64,000 nucleotides of DNA from Bugula neritina (taxonomy: Eukaryota > Bryozoa > Gymnolaemata > Cheilostomatida > Bugulidae): positions 13,753,222 through 13,817,221 of the forward strand of contig OZ037766.1 of the NCBI GenBank assembly GCA_964035545.1, given 5' to 3'. Positions 20,201-48,292 of this stretch are shown in pieces; position 1 is the first letter of the stretch, and each line of letters begins with the position of its first letter. A program made the translations under genes and the position numbers. The notes beneath the pieces were generated by a model, which was given only the letters and a program-made list of their open reading frames with translations, made no database searches and had not been told where the DNA came from.

Positions 20201-22710
20201 TATACTAGCAGTGTCTTCCAGTGGAGTCCACTGAGGACCTGTTCCATGAGCCGCTGGAACGTGGCGGGGGCAGAAGTCAGTCCGAAGGGGAGGACTTTCC
20301 ACTTCCATAAGCCGTCCCGCGTGATGAACGCCGCCTTCTCCTGGGCGTCTGGGCTGAGGGGGACCTGCCAATAGCCGCTCAACAAGTCTAGCGTACTGAA
20401 GTACTTGCTGCCGGCTAAGGCGTCCAGAGATTCGTCGATCCTGGGTAAGGGGTAGGCGTCCTGTATGGTCACGCTATTGAGCTTGCGATAATCCACACAG
20501 AACCGCCAACTGCCGTCTTTCTTTCGGACCAGAACGACCGGTGAACTCCACGCACTATGTGCTGGCTCGATGAGGCCGCGGTCCAAAAGATCCCGGACTT
20601 GTTGGCTGACCTCCTTTTCCTTCTCGGGTCCCAGCCTCCTAGTGGGCTGCCGAATAGGGGTAGTCCCTGCAGCCAGCGGTATCTCATGACGGACGGCCGT
20701 GGTCAGGCCGACGTCATGGTCCCCACTGCTGAACACGTCGCTATATTCACGTAGCAACTGAGCCATAGTCTGGCGTTCCACGTTGCCCGTGCAGCCGTTA
20801 CACGCTGCCTGGTATAGCTCTTTGACGTGTGATGGGACGGTCCCCCGCCTAACTGACGGGCTCTGTCGGGGACCTTCCGTCGCAGCTCCCAGCGACGGCC
20901 CTATATCCTCCTCCTGGATGGAGTGGAAGCGACCCAGCATGGATCCTGACGGTAATTGTACCGCTTCGGAGAAGGGGTTGACACACTGCACCAAGATCTC
21001 TCCTCGGTCAGTCAGCCGGTTTAGACTGCTGGCGAGTTGGATTCTAGTGTGCGCACCTTCGACAACCCCTAGCCCCGAGAGTTGGCTATTGTTCACTCTG
21101 CAGTGAACGGTAGCCCGGGAGCGGCCGGGTATAGTACAGTTGCGTACTACCTGCACACCTCCCGCTAGAGGACGACCGAACTTGTCGACACAGGTGAGTT
21201 CTTTGCCGCCCATTAGCATGGCTGACTTGCTAAAGTCAATATGGCACCCGTGTCTCTTCAAGAACGGCATCTCCAGTGGGCTGATGACGAAGGTTTCCTG
21301 AATGGCCTGGTCGCGGACGCGCCCAGCCAATTCTATGATACCGTAGAAAGGAATCCGTGACCCGTCAGCTAGGGTGCCCGGTTCCCCGGTATAGGGGGCT
21401 AAGGCTCCCCTCTCCTTGAGAGGGAGGGTGTCGAAGACCCGACGGCTGAGGAGATTAGTGGTACACCCGGAGTCTAGCAGGAAGGTGACAGCTTTACCGG
21501 CCACCTTCCCTGGCAAGAAGTAGCTGCCTCCGTGAGGTTGTACCCGTACTCCCCCAGCGTGCTCGGTCTCGGCCGAACGGGGCTGTGCCCGTTTGTTCCG
21601 CGGTTTGCGGGGCCGGTGAGAGTTTCCTTGCGGGGAGGCGTTCTGATCCTCCCCGATGCCCTGAGGGGCCTCGCTGGTCTGTTCCATTACTGGTAACGGA
21701 CTGAAGCGGTTGGTGAGAGGCAAAGAGAAGGGGTCTCGTGGTCGACCCGGTTGGCTGGTTCGGCGAGGTGTTTGCCATTGACGGGGGGTGTGTTGCTGGG
21801 CCCGTACGGGCTCCTGGCGACATCCACCCCGTTTTCCTCTCTGTGTGTGCCCGCGGAGCTCTGGGGGTCTCCGGGGAGGTTGTGGTTTCTGCTGCCGTTT
21901 GAATCGTGGGCCGCTCAGGTGGCGGTGTCCCTGGTTGCCGCTTTCCTTTCGTCGCATCATAGGTCTGGGGGGTTTTGCTGCCGTCTTCTTACTCTTCCTT
22001 GAGTGGTTGTGTGTTATCGTCGCCACCAGTTGTCCCAGCCTAGTCATCAAGCGGCTTATCTCCATCTCTATGGGGGGTTTAGTGGTCGTGGCAGCTGTGT
22101 GGACCGGATGGTCTGGTTCCCTAGAGGTCTGGGGAGTGGTCTCTTCCGTCTTATAGAGTCGCTCGGCTCCAGCGTAGGCTTTGTTCTCCTGGATTGCAGC
22201 CTCGATTGTGGTCACTCCCTTGGCTTGTAACTGGTGGTGGAAGTCCAAAGAGTTGAGAGACTGTACAAAAGCTTCGAACGTGTAGTGCCGTCTGTGTGTT
22301 TCTGGCAGATCGCTATACGCGGTCCGTGCCAGTCTCTGCACCAGAGTGGCGTGGTCAGAAAGCGGTGTACCTGTCTTGCGGAGTAATCCTCGCAGCCTGG
22401 ACTTGGCGACGGCAGCGGGCATGCCAAAACGGGCCCGTAGTGTAGCAATGATCCCGTTTATGCTAGGCCTCCACCCGTACGGCTTGGCTTCTCCCGTCAG
22501 TGCCATCCGTAGTTTCATAAGGGTTACTCTTGGCGGCCATCTTGTAATGGCTGCAGCTTCACGAAATTCTTGAACGAATTGTTCAATATCCTCGCGGCCT
22601 GTGAACACGGGAACCTCCAACGTGTTCCTATATACCTCCTCTCCAGCTCCGAGAGGGCCTATAATAATGTTCTGCTCACCTCCTTCCATTGAAGTTACTC
22701 CCTCGTCCAT
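17269..22710 (-). CDS. gag-pol: Gag-Pol polyprotein of element 1 (single ORF)
   Basis: 1813 residues in one uninterrupted frame. Gag occupies roughly 1-400 and shares the WPPRVTLMKLRMALTGEAKP-type core with element 2. The region where element 2 has a CCHC knuckle lacks the cysteines and is basic (Arg/Lys/Gln-rich). The aspartic protease motif LLDSG has its Asp at 413. Reverse transcriptase has YLDD at 837-840. RNase H has TDASD with Asp986. The integrase HHCC zinc domain spans about 1252-1289. The integrase catalytic triad is D1318, D1378 and E1414 with the D-x35-E spacing. A GPY/F module (FVGPYVV) follows and there is no chromodomain. After a Pro-rich linker the C terminus holds a cysteine/histidine motif (SCEHHGNLNFC) and a QPRCPVFSYADIV motif, both conserved in element 2. 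All catalytic residues are present. Confidence 0.97.
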   Translation of the reverse strand: MDEGVTSMEGGEQNIIIGPLGAGEEVYRNTLEVPVFTGREDIEQFVQEFREAAAITRWPPRVTLMKLRMALTGEAKPYGWRPSINGIIATLRARFGMPAAVAKSRLRGLLRKTGTPLSDHATLVQRLARTAYSDLPETHRRHYTFEAFVQSLNSLDFHHQLQAKGVTTIEAAIQENKAYAGAERLYKTEETTPQTSREPDHPVHTAATTTKPPIEMEISRLMTRLGQLVATITHNHSRKSKKTAAKPPRPMMRRKESGNQGHRHLSGPRFKRQQKPQPPRRPPELRGHTQRGKRGGCRQEPVRAQQHTPRQWQTPRRTSQPGRPRDPFSLPLTNRFSPLPVMEQTSEAPQGIGEDQNASPQGNSHRPRKPRNKRAQPRSAETEHAGGVRVQPHGGSYFLPGKVAGKAVTFLLDSGCTTNLLSRRVFDTLPLKERGALAPYTGEPGTLADGSRIPFYGIIELAGRVRDQAIQETFVISPLEMPFLKRHGCHIDFSKSAMLMGGKELTCVDKFGRPLAGGVQVVRNCTIPGRSRATVHCRVNNSQLSGLGVVEGAHTRIQLASSLNRLTDRGEILVQCVNPFSEAVQLPSGSMLGRFHSIQEEDIGPSLGAATEGPRQSPSVRRGTVPSHVKELYQAACNGCTGNVERQTMAQLLREYSDVFSSGDHDVGLTTAVRHEIPLAAGTTPIRQPTRRLGPEKEKEVSQQVRDLLDRGLIEPAHSAWSSPVVLVRKKDGSWRFCVDYRKLNSVTIQDAYPLPRIDESLDALAGSKYFSTLDLLSGYWQVPLSPDAQEKAAFITRDGLWKWKVLPFGLTSAPATFQRLMEQVLSGLHWKTLLVYLDDVIVISPDFQTHVSRLREVFDRLRGANLKLKPSKCALLQPEVKYLGHIVGRHGVATDPEKVRAIEDWVTPQDLTGLRAFLGLVGYYRQYIPDFAGVAQPLNRLTAKGVTWQWTPVEQRAFDCLKGRLLEAPILAYPDPALEYILDTDASDQNVGAVLSQVQEGREVVVAYYSKSLSPTERNYCTTRKELLAVIKSVKHFRPYLYGRKFRLRTDHASLIWLCKRAEPSSQVARWLEVLAEFSYRIEHRPGKKHGNADGLSRRPDEGCKQCLNIEKRDGGPPKSELRALNHSETEYDWDQGQLLQKAATPPEAIQRLRANPVLADNVRELRRLQEDLPGVVADVYRAKKEGRRPSEEQLRQGCTELRSYCQRWDSLRIGPDGLLTITVAAHNNQYGRKRVICPAAIRRELVWDTHKQAHAGASRVLSKLRLRWYWPGMEREVRRRVKQCEICQASKHGRLPGEAGRRRLYAGRPWQVVAIDLVGPMPVTPRGNSWILVLTDHFTRWADALAIPDASAPTVARVLDQNVFCYLGLPEQIHSDQGAQFQSQLLSDLCRLWGVNQSRTTPYHPQGNGVVERNNRMLGDALRSLLLGRGQEEWDTVLPQVMRAYRSTPHTSTGETPNLLMLGRETRVPDHLTYHIPEQDYTIHEYASKLIEDLRAAHEILRAKQWQVRREDSQEPPLYRTGDWVWMVNYRRRRGQAAKLQPKFVGPYVVVEAMPNHTYKLERSGQVSVQNETRLKPYWASPGAAGAAPPLLEPRRQTVTRGRQRHGPEYEMVVPRGEDLVRQETPLPPTEVRPPPPVPSLPPPLPVPHPRPEVQNPPVGGAPSGDNSGEGNTTTNGGPETPQVEQNSPPVSTPPQPTATTPSPADTSPPLERGQRTRQPPAYLQDYICDRVTNGNYESLAGRRTEGLAAKRGSCEHHGNLNFCEGGVVNKTTAPGANSSSRAQQPRCPVFSYADIVKGRRIQTQSTDIQA

Positions 22711-22751
22711 GATGTTCTAATACTTCTCATTGTTCTCATACAGTAGCTAGA

Positions 22752-22770
22752 AATCCCACTGCTGCCACCA
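22752..22770 (-). promoter_or_regulatory. Primer binding site, tRNA-Leu type (element 1)
   Basis: The plus strand reads AATCCCACTGCTGCCACCA, the 3' end of a leucine tRNA including CCA. On the element strand it is therefore complementary to that tRNA. A single base (22771) separates it from the LTR. Confidence 0.8.
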
Positions 22771-22771
22771 C

Positions 22772-23042
22772 TGTAGTAAATTGTGTAACTACTATGCGTG
22801 GGTTCCTAGCTTGTAATTATGTCTATTTATCTACACCAATAAAGTATTTAGGTAAAAGTTTCCAAGTTTATTTACTACTAATTATATAAAAGATACAGCA
22901 CGTACACAGATTAGAGATTACATCCTCGCTTAGTTAGCGCGCTCTCTCTACTGCAAAACTACTACTAACTGAGGCCTATCACGTGACGCACTTGGATAGG
23001 CTGAAGGAATACGGGGGACGCGCGCATTACGTCCTTACTACA
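22772..23042 (-). repeat. 5' LTR of element 1
   Basis: Partner of the LTR at 15487-15757 with no difference seen by eye. It carries the same TCACGTGA box at 22979-22986. It is followed by the target duplication CAAG at 23043-23046. Confidence 0.97.
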
Positions 23043-24937
23043 CAAGTTCATGATGATGACGGTGCGTCATGCTTATGATCATAATTTTAATTTTCATCAT
23101 TTATTCTAATTCAATTTCATGATCAATAAGGTTAAATCATAGTCAATAACTATAACATTAACTATAAGACTAAGTACAAGTCATAGTCACTATGACTATG
23201 CAATTGTATCAGTATCAGTAAGACTATCGCTATCATCTATCAGTATCACTATAATAGTAATACTGATAATCATACTCACTGATACTGATGGTGATACAAT
23301 TACTTATACTATTAGTATTACATGTGAATGACTATAAGTATAAGTCATAAGAGTTAGAGTAAGACTAAGTTTTCAAGTTAATTTTTTTTATACCAATAAT
23401 GATAATGTAAGTAATGCTCATCATTGTTATAATTATTATATTAAATAAATAAATGTAAGATTTTAATTTATTCATAATGACTTTAAGTCAATATAAATAT
23501 GTGTATTGGAGTTTAGACTTAATTATAATATTGATAATTATTGCAGGTCATTTCATACACATGTCATTTTTTTACCCATCATAAATTAACTAAAAAGTAT
23601 ATTTTTTTTATATCTATTTATTCTTTGATGTAAGTATCAAACTAAGACTCCCTAACTCTAAGTATTAGACTTACCCTTAATCTTGGAGTTGGTCTTGGTT
23701 TAAGTATAACTGTAAGGTTAAGGGTTGGTAAAACAATTTAACTGTGACTATATCTGTGGTTGGTTCTATAATCATAGTGTATACAGTAAAAGTATTAGTG
23801 TGAGAAAAAGGCAAATCAGTAGGATTAAAGTGATAATCTATTGGATTTTTGGACACACAGCCTATGTTTTAATTCAAAGCTTGATATTGAAGTTATTCAT
23901 AGCCATTACTCATTGCTGTCTTGCACCTTCACTTTTTCTTTGGGGTTATCAATATCATTTTCACTTTGACTTGACTCAATGATATCGAGATTGTTGTCTC
24001 ATTTAATATACTTACACTTGTAGTCTACTTATTAAAAAATCGGAAAATTAACAGCAAATTAAAGTAGTGCATGACTATATTTGATCGGCTGAAAGAATTT
24101 CATGCTAGGTATTTATCATGAAGAATGTTATATTTTTTACGAAAGTTATTTACCTTTCTGTGTAAATTATTTATTACACACTAGCATCAGTTTAGTGGTA
24201 TGGCAGGGAGTTTTTGAAAGACAATAACAATATTCCTGAAGTTAAACATGTGTAACTTGTAACTTGCATTTTGCTACAAAACTACAAATTATATGTACTT
24301 AACGCAGCATAGTTGTTTTTGATCTTTTGTGACCTCTATTTCTTTTATATACATTATATTTTAAAGCGGTTAAAAATCCATATATTTGAAGATTTATAAC
24401 AAATGTAAATCATGAGCTTCTAATTAATTTTGAGTCAACATTTGGTACACTTTTTAGGTTCTTTCAACAAACATTACGCACTTGCGTTATACACTAAACG
24501 CTCTCCATGTTTTAATAGATTTTTCCTAAAGCTAGTCTCGTAAACGTTGTATAATGTACATCATGATCACCATCAAATCTGTGGTAACTTAAGTTAGGAG
24601 CATTTGGGGTCATACTTTTTTTGTAAATTATCATATTTAAACAGTCTACTTCGGCTTTGCATGCATCTCTTATTTTATTGCTTCTGACACTCAACCAGGT
24701 CACTAATATGTATTTAATGCTAGTTAGGATTGTTATGACTCTTGGTAGATTTTTGCAGTACTTACTTAGCTTTAAACTATGCTTATATTACTGAGAACAT
24801 GCACTTTGTAGCAAGCTTTTGATGGTCTGTTTTAATTGCAAAAATAGAAGTGATATTGTAAACTCAAGACATGTTTTTTTAACTCTGCATATTTCTACTC
24901 TTATGAGTTGTAATATGTTCATAGAGTTTCTTATGTA
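23043..24937. other. Intergenic region upstream of CKAP5
   Basis: It begins with the target duplication CAAG (23043-23046) and resumes the short-motif texture (about 23100-23370, words such as CAGTATCACTATAATAG). The rest is AT-rich with no supported gene. It must contain the CKAP5 promoter and 5' UTR. A possible 5' UTR acceptor lies just before the start codon, at TTCATAG about 24920. Confidence 0.5.
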
Positions 24938-44775
<19,838 letters not shown>

Positions 44776-45824
44776 AACAATATCAAAGCTTAACATTTAT
44801 TTTAAATGCCATGCAGTGCAAGGAGTGATTGTGAAACATGTGCAGGGAGTCTCAACGTAAACTTTGTCAATGATGTTCTTTGCTTTTTTGAAGTTCTCAG
44901 TATATCTTATAGAATATTACACTTCAAAAAGCTCCTTTAGTAGCTATGTCTAGGTTTAAGGCATTTGCTTAGTGGATCGGACTCATTCTGACTCTAAAAT
45001 AGAGTAATCTGAAACTTTTCTTCCCCAATATGGGTTTTGTTATTGAAGCTGTTTGCTTGTTTTGGAATTTCTAGAATAGCTAGCTATTATAATTTATGTA
45101 CAGATCCGTTTTTACTCCTATTACTCTCATTCCAAATTATTTGGTTTGGATTATAATTTAACTAGATAAAATACAAGTGGAACCAGCTCAAGCACTATCT
45201 TATAATATATGTGCTAGCTATGCTATATTGTAGCTACATTTAATATAAGTGTGAGGCATTATAAACTATGTTATGTTCCCTTTTAGTACATAGAGTTCGC
45301 TACAAATCAGTATTTTTGTATAGCTGTTAGGTAGACCATTTCATTTTATTTCCACTAACTTATTTAATTACAAAATAGAAACTATCTAAAAACTTGGCTC
45401 TGGTAGTTTAGAAAATTTGCAATTTCAACAGTGTTTTGCACTTTCAACAGTGTTTTGCACTTTCAACGAAAATCAGTTTTACTCAACAAATCAGTTTATG
45501 TAGACTAAAACACAACCAAGCTTGATGTTATATTGAAAATTTTGATTCATAAAACATTTTGTACAAATAAATTTAAAATTCCCTGGGAAATAATAATTTC
45601 AATAGAGAAAAAGCAGCAGATTAAAACTGAATAACTAAACACAATTGTTTCTTTGTATTTCAAATATCTTAGGCATCTGTTCCTTGTGTTTCACTGCTGC
45701 TATTTTATTTATTTAAAAACCAATTAACTAATTATAAGGTTGCTAGCATTGCTATTTTTTGAACCAGCAGCTACTATAAAAAATAGCAGTCAGTTATAGC
45801 TAAGAAAACTGTTTTACTTTGTAG

Positions 45825-45882
<58 letters not shown>

Positions 45883-46572
45883 TATACACATATATATACA
45901 CATATATATATACATATATATATATATAATTGTTTATGGACTTTGCTTGCCTCCTTGATTGTGAATAGTGACCCCTGTTGTCAACCAGATGTATATAATT
46001 TAGAGTTGTGCTCCCACAGCACTTTTGCAATGAGAAAACTCATGTCATCAAATATTATGCAAAGTGGGGTAGGATATATCCAACCATGAAGTGAGGGTGC
46101 TGGCTGTAGACTCAGCCATCACTCTTAGTGAGAACTCTTTTGACATCTATGCTACTCTACATGACATACTAGGAGAGATTAGTCCGGTTTACCACAGTCA
46201 CATTAAATTTTCCAAGGATGGCTCCCAGCAACACAGACTTCTTTGTCTCCCTTTCTTTCCTCTGCTACCAAGGTCAAAGGTCACTGTTTCTCCAAACACC
46301 ATCTTCTTTCTTTTATTTGTATGTTTGATGTTGATTGTTGTAATATTATTGGCAGAATCCAAAATCCATGTTTATAGTTTATAATATTATATTATAACTT
46401 GTAACATTGTCACAAATTCTACTTTATAAACTGTTATAATATATATCACTCTCTTTTGTTATTTAGCCTACACTTATAATTTGTATAGCACACAAGTCTA
46501 TTGCAAGTACTATTGCGCAATAATTGTTTAAATTTTTAGTCACTCTTTATTGTGCTAATGAATAGTGCCTAT
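44776..46572. other. Downstream of CKAP5, no gene supported
   Basis: CKAP5 3' UTR and intergenic sequence. It contains a 2.5-unit tandem of GTTTTGCACTTTCAACA (about 45422-45467), a TA-rich microsatellite and an isolated open frame at 46091-46384 without splice or start support. It ends in the target duplication CTAT (46569-46572) of element 2. Confidence 0.5.
45827..45929. repeat. TA/TATACACA microsatellite
   Basis: A TA run passing into TATATACACA units, about 100 bp. Confidence 0.97.
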
Positions 46573-46924
46573 TGTAGTAATTTGTGCAATTACTGAGCGT
46601 GAGTTATTTACTTGCGTACAGTTAGCTGGTTATTCTGTTATCAATTACTAGGGTAGCTGTCGAGTAATTATATTTATTATCCACAATAAAGCATAAACCA
46701 AACATCACATCAAATTATCCTATACAAGAGTCAACTACTAACACATGTTACTACTACAAGCCTCCGCTTACAACAACGTGGTATAATGTTAATAACCCGG
46801 GAAGTGTCACGTGAATCGGAAGCATATCTTCCGGAGCTGCTAATTGGTTGCTACATAAGAGTCTAAGTATTCCAAGAGTAGGGAGAGGGCGATTCCTGTA
46901 TTTGTACTTGCACTACTCACTACA
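46573..46924 (-). repeat. 3' LTR of element 2
   Basis: 352 bp, reading as identical to 51486-51837. It contains TCACGTGA at 46807-46814 and an AATAAA on the element strand. Confidence 0.97.
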
Positions 46925-46956
46925 CCGTCCCCCCCAGCAGAAAGCCCTACTTTCTG
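46925..46956 (-). promoter_or_regulatory. Polypurine tract and adjoining hairpin, element 2
   Basis: The purine tract (plus strand 46925-46935) abuts the 3' LTR. The hairpin CAGAAAG-CCCTA-CTTTCTG lies at 46938-46956, identical to that of element 1. Confidence 0.85.
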
Positions 46957-47216
46957 ATAACACAATAAAAAAACACATAATGAAAAACTATACAATAATC
47001 CAAAAAGAAAAACATACATAAGTAAACCCACAAAGAGTAAGAAGAGAAATAGTTAAACACGACAACATTTACATTAGAAGACAACAGGGTGATCGATCAC
47101 ACACATCTAGTCAGCTATTAAGAGAGAGGGTGCTTACCAGCACGCGGGCCAATGTCGGAGCGCTCGTCACATTCCAAACGAGTATCGCTCAACGAAGGTG
47201 CCTACCCCAGGCATTC

Positions 47217-48269
47217 TCATTGGTTGGACTCTGATTCTTGTAGCGACCGTGCTCTGTGTCGAGCCTGTCGGGCCCGTAGCCGCCTCTTCAGTCGCCCCAC
47301 TGAGTCCTTCAACTGGTATAGACCTGTCGTCGTATCCAGCAGGTCAGGGGCAAGTTGTGTGAACTCGGCTTGTAGTCTCATAAGCCGCTCTTCTACGTTA
47401 GCCAGCTGGCTAGGCCTTGGTGGGGTTGTAGTGGTCTCCGTTAGAGGGGATATTGTTGTTTCTTCTACTTCTGGGGTGTTGCTAGGGTTGACGGGGGTAG
47501 GAGGTGGGCCCTGAACCATAGGGGACTTATGGCGGGCAGATAGTAGCAGTACGTGAAACCCTGACATTAGTGCGGCCAGGGTGATAGCCTTCCTGATGAC
47601 TGGCTTGATGGCATCCAGGTATAGGGGGAAACTGTCTTCATCAACAGTGTGGTTCTCTCCGGCGAAGCAGCTTAGCTTATGTACTGTCACGGGATACGGG
47701 TAGACGTCGTGGAACCCGCAGGGACAGAAGTGGAGCAGGAAATGGGCGTCTACATGTAAACGCAGGGAGCGGTGTGACGGGCACTCCTCAAAGCAGACCT
47801 GGCAGGTTCGGTGTGGTCCACTGGGTCCCCAGGCTTCTTCAATTCTCCTCTCTGTCGTGGGTGACACCCAACGGTGTCGTCGGCGGAGCACTACAGGTAT
47901 GCCATTCTCCATTACAGGCTCTTCTTCCATAGACAGAGAGGTTGGCTGGTCCCGTGACCGGGAGGTGGTCACTCGAGTGTGATCTGAAAGAGTAGCAGTG
48001 TTAAAGATTATACACTGAGGCACCGTCGGCGTGTACAGCCTGACCGGTACTCTGTTCAGTTACACTCGTGAGATTCAGGCTAATGAATAGTTGATGGAGA
48101 ACACACTCGCTATGACAGATTATTTAAAATCAAAGTCGACGTGTATTCCCACCACTGTTTATCATTATCGAATCTCCAGCTAGCTAGTGTAGCTAAGCTG
48201 ACTGATGCAGTCTAGTTATCGTACCAAAAACATAATTAACTCACCCTTCGATCCAGAATAGTAAGACAT
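47217..48269 (-). CDS. Element 2 third ORF: zinc-finger/coiled-coil protein, predicted spliced
   Basis: Predicted as exon 48269-48245 (ATG plus eight codons plus one base), intron 48244-47984 (GTGAGT donor, pyrimidine-rich TTTCAG acceptor) and exon 47983-47217; the frame is preserved across the junction. Without splicing, the long frame has no ATG before the internal one that begins the segment MEEEP. The protein has a C-x2-C-x12-H-x3-H finger (CQVC...HVDAH), a CxC-x12-H-x3-C motif (FCPCGFHDVYPY...), then VDEDSFPLYLDAIKPVI. A Thr/Pro-rich linker and a C-terminal helix rich in Leu, Glu and Arg follow. It is homologous to the element 1 ORF3, sharing finger spacing and the SFP segment. It has no membrane segment, so it is not a typical envelope protein. 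Confidence 0.8.
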
Positions 48270-48292
48270 TTTGGAATGAGAGTGGTAAATGA

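Larger units (their letters stand above)
15487..23042 (-). mobile_element. Ty3/Gypsy LTR retrotransposon, element 1 (full length)
   Basis: Complete 7556-bp element in minus orientation. It has 271-bp LTRs at both ends that read as identical, TGTAGTAA...TTACTACA termini and a 4-bp target duplication CAAG (15483-15486 and 23043-23046). On the element strand the order is LTR, primer binding site, fused gag-pol ORF, a third zinc-finger ORF, polypurine tract, LTR. Domain order PR-RT-RNase H-integrase places it in Ty3/Gypsy (Metaviridae). All ORFs are open and the LTRs show no divergence by eye, so the insertion is very recent and possibly still competent. It lies between the divergently transcribed POLR1F and CKAP5. 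Confidence 0.97.

Noticed and set aside
17275-22573. Many plus-strand open frames of 60-240 codons across element 1
   Set aside because: Antisense and out-of-frame shadows of the GC-rich gag-pol ORF; no independent start context or domain.
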